A DNA stretch of 6,540 nucleotides from Pseudomonadota bacterium (GTDB taxonomy: Bacteria; Pseudomonadota; Alphaproteobacteria; Rhizobiales; Devosiaceae): positions 1 through 6,540 of the forward strand of contig JAEYTN010000588.1 in the NCBI GenBank assembly GCA_023433985.1. Reading direction: 5' to 3'. This document shows, in pieces, positions 5,262-6,540 of this stretch (the stretch's first letter is position 1; the number at the start of each line of letters is the position of its first letter). A program made the translations under genes and the position numbers. Under the pieces are notes generated by a model. That model did not search any database and was not told the DNA's origin. It was given only the letters and a program-made list of their open reading frames with translations.

Positions 5262-6026
5262 TCAGCGGATGGCGACCATGAACAGGCGCGGGAAGCGGAG
5301 GAGGACCTTGCCGTCGGCGGTGCGCGGATAGGCTTCGGCGATGTGGGCGAGATAGCGGGCGAGGAAGGCCTCGCGGTCGGCAGGGGCCAGCGGATCGACG
5401 AAGGGGCGCAGGCCGGTGCTGCTGACCCACTCGACGATGGCTTCGGGGCCGGCGAGCACGTGGTTGTAGGCCGTGTGCCAGATCTCGATGCGGCGCGCGA
5501 AGGAGCGGAAGGCATCGTAGTAGGTGCGGACGGGCGGAAGCGGCAGGCGGGCGGCGCCGGTCAGTTGCGCGGCCCAGGGGCCTTCCGCAGCGGTCTGGCG
5601 CATGAGGACGTGGCTGGGCTCGGCCATGTTGTCGGGCATCTGCACGGCGAGAACGCCGCCTTCGGGCAAGGCTTCGAGGACGCGGGGAAGTTGCGCCAGG
5701 TGGTCCGGTACCCACTGGTAGATGGCGTTGGCGAAGACGAGGTCGGTAGCCGGTCCCGGAAGCCAGCTGCGGGCGTCGGCCTCGGCGAACGTGGCGGCCG
5801 GCAGGCGTTTCCGCGCCTCGGCGAGCATGTTGGGGGAGGTGTCGAGGCCGGTGACGCGAGCCCCGGGGTAACGCTCGACGAGGAGCTCGGTGGAGTTGCC
5901 GGGGCCGCAGCCCATGTCGACGATTGCGCGCGGCGCGGTGAGCGGCACCTGGGCCAGGAGGTCGCGGGCAGGACGCGTGCGCTCGTCCTCGAACTTCAGG
6001 TAGGTGGACGGGGACCAATCGGCCAT
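5262..6026 (-). CDS. tam: Trans-aconitate 2-methyltransferase
   Basis: A cytoplasmic S-adenosylmethionine-dependent methyltransferase that methylates trans-aconitate, a spontaneous inhibitor of the citric acid cycle formed from cis-aconitate (EC 2.1.1.144). The 254 residues align by memory with E. coli Tam (252) from end to end: [19 protein letters not shown] (2-20), the SAM-binding motif [11 protein letters not shown] (36-46), the acidic ribose-binding Asp62 in [20 protein letters not shown] (98-109), then [18 protein letters not shown], a YYDAFRSF block, and the closing [16 protein letters not shown] 6026 is chosen because it gives the family N-terminus MADWSPS and has GGAG (complement of 6033-6036) 6 bases upstream; an in-frame ATG at 6056 would add ten residues foreign to the family. 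It lies upstream of the hydrolase gene on the same strand and 57 bases from the start of the truncated transferase. Confidence 0.93.
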   Translation of the reverse strand: MADWSPSTYLKFEDERTRPARDLLAQVPLTAPRAIVDMGCGPGNSTELLVERYPGARVTGLDTSPNMLAEARKRLPAATFAEADARSWLPGPATDLVFANAIYQWVPDHLAQLPRVLEALPEGGVLAVQMPDNMAEPSHVLMRQTAAEGPWAAQLTGAARLPLPPVRTYYDAFRSFARRIEIWHTAYNHVLAGPEAIVEWVSSTGLRPFVDPLAPADREAFLARYLAHIAEAYPRTADGKVLLRFPRLFMVAIR

Positions 6027-6083
6027 GGCGCACTCCGAGGGTTCGAGGTGGCGCATGGATAGGACAAGGGCGCGGCGGCGTCC

Positions 6084-6515
6084 ATGCCTCGGACCGTCAT
6101 CACTCAGGGCCCCGCCATCCTGCAGTATGTGGGTGACAACTCGAATGTCGCGGCGTTCAAGCCGGCTGCCGGTACGCTCCAGCGGGCGCGATTGCAGGAG
6201 GCGCTGGGCTTCATCGGCGACCTGCACAAGGCCTTTGGCGGGCTGTTCAAGCCCGACCTGAACGACGAGGCGCGCGCTGCCGTGGTCGCCGAGATCACCC
6301 GGCGCTTCGATCAGCTCGAAGCCATGCAGCCCGAGGTCGGTCCCTACATGCTTGGCGAATTCACCCAGGCCGACGCCTATGCCTATACGGTGGTGCGCTG
6401 GGCCAATGGCCTGATCGACCTTGCCACCTACCCGCGCATCTCGGCGCTGGTGGCAGCGGTCGGCGCCCGCCCGACTACGCAGGCAGCCCTCAAGGCCGAG
6501 GGGCTGGCGGCGTAA
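6084..6515 (+). pseudogene. Glutathione S-transferase lacking its N-terminal domain
   Basis: The 143 codons encode the end of the thioredoxin-fold domain and the whole helical C-terminal domain of a GST-family protein. [16 protein letters not shown] (4-19) corresponds to the last strand and helix of the glutathione-binding domain (usually TVLTEGPAILQY). [20 protein letters not shown] (28-47), [20 protein letters not shown] (87-106) and the C-terminal [13 protein letters not shown] follow the family. Complete members have about 200-205 residues, so about 60 N-terminal residues, including the catalytic Ser/Cys/Tyr and most of the glutathione site, are missing. An in-frame TAG at 6060-6062 and the tam start at 6026 leave no room for them. 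Homology begins near 6093; the leading MPR looks accidental, and no good ribosome binding site precedes ATG 6084. The rest of the frame is undamaged, so the loss may be recent or a C-terminal fragment may still be made. Confidence 0.75.
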
Positions 6516-6540
6516 GCTGGGATGTGAGGAAGGGGGCGAT

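Noticed and set aside
3116..5281. A 721-codon plus-strand open frame
   Set aside because: It runs out of frame through ftrA and antisense to the hydrolase, with low-complexity Gly/Ala/Arg/Asp-rich translation. High GC content makes such shadow frames long; the ftrA and hydrolase frames carry the recognisable motifs.
6053..6058. GCATGG shared with 4266-4271 as a target-site duplication around the hydrolase-tam segment
   Set aside because: Six bases are expected by chance at this distance, and no terminal inverted repeats or transposase accompany them.
6027..6227. Longer tam starts at 6056 or 6227
   Set aside because: Family members start with M-x-DWxPxxYLxF, which is exactly what ATG 6026 gives, with GGAG properly spaced.

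Overview
The window is GC-rich chromosomal DNA from an alphaproteobacterium. The host-attachment protein, FtrA regulator, RarD permease and Tam methyltransferase all look like Hyphomicrobiales (Rhizobiales) proteins. A Devosia-like genome is possible, but I infer that from remembered family resemblance and the base composition, not from a search. Coding density is high. I see no rRNA, tRNA, CRISPR array, transposase, integrase or phage gene.

Layout, left to right. Positions 1-1431 (minus strand) hold a RarD-type EamA permease followed, with a 4-base ATGA overlap, by a MOSC-domain protein that runs off the left edge. A divergent gap of about 150 bases with a hairpin leads to a plus-strand host-attachment (baeRF-like) protein at 1586-2038. 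This gene converges, across a clear stem-loop, on a small secreted protein of unknown function (2090-2599, minus). Next is a single-domain rhodanese (2670-3101, minus), divergent from ftrA (3195-4154, plus), a GlxA/FtrA-type regulator with a DJ-1-like domain and an AraC DNA-binding domain. The 93-base gap between them carries several short inverted repeats and a -10-like hexamer placed as for a leaderless ftrA transcript. A minus-strand pair then follows: an alpha/beta hydrolase (4292-5131) and trans-aconitate 2-methyltransferase (tam, 5262-6026).

The hydrolase-tam pair is flanked on each side by a broken gene. On the left (4151-4291, minus) is the C-terminal end of a RelE/ParE-type toxin with no start. 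On the right (6084-6515, plus) is a glutathione S-transferase without its N-terminal thioredoxin-fold domain. The missing 5' part of each remnant faces the pair, so the segment may have been placed here by a rearrangement that removed both ends. This is the most interesting structural feature.

Functionally the window is mostly ordinary accessory metabolism: transport, sulfur transfer, detoxification and regulation. The only pairs with a visible functional link are rhodanese/ftrA (shared divergent promoter region) and rarD/MOSC (probable translational coupling). I found no convincing previously undescribed multi-gene system.
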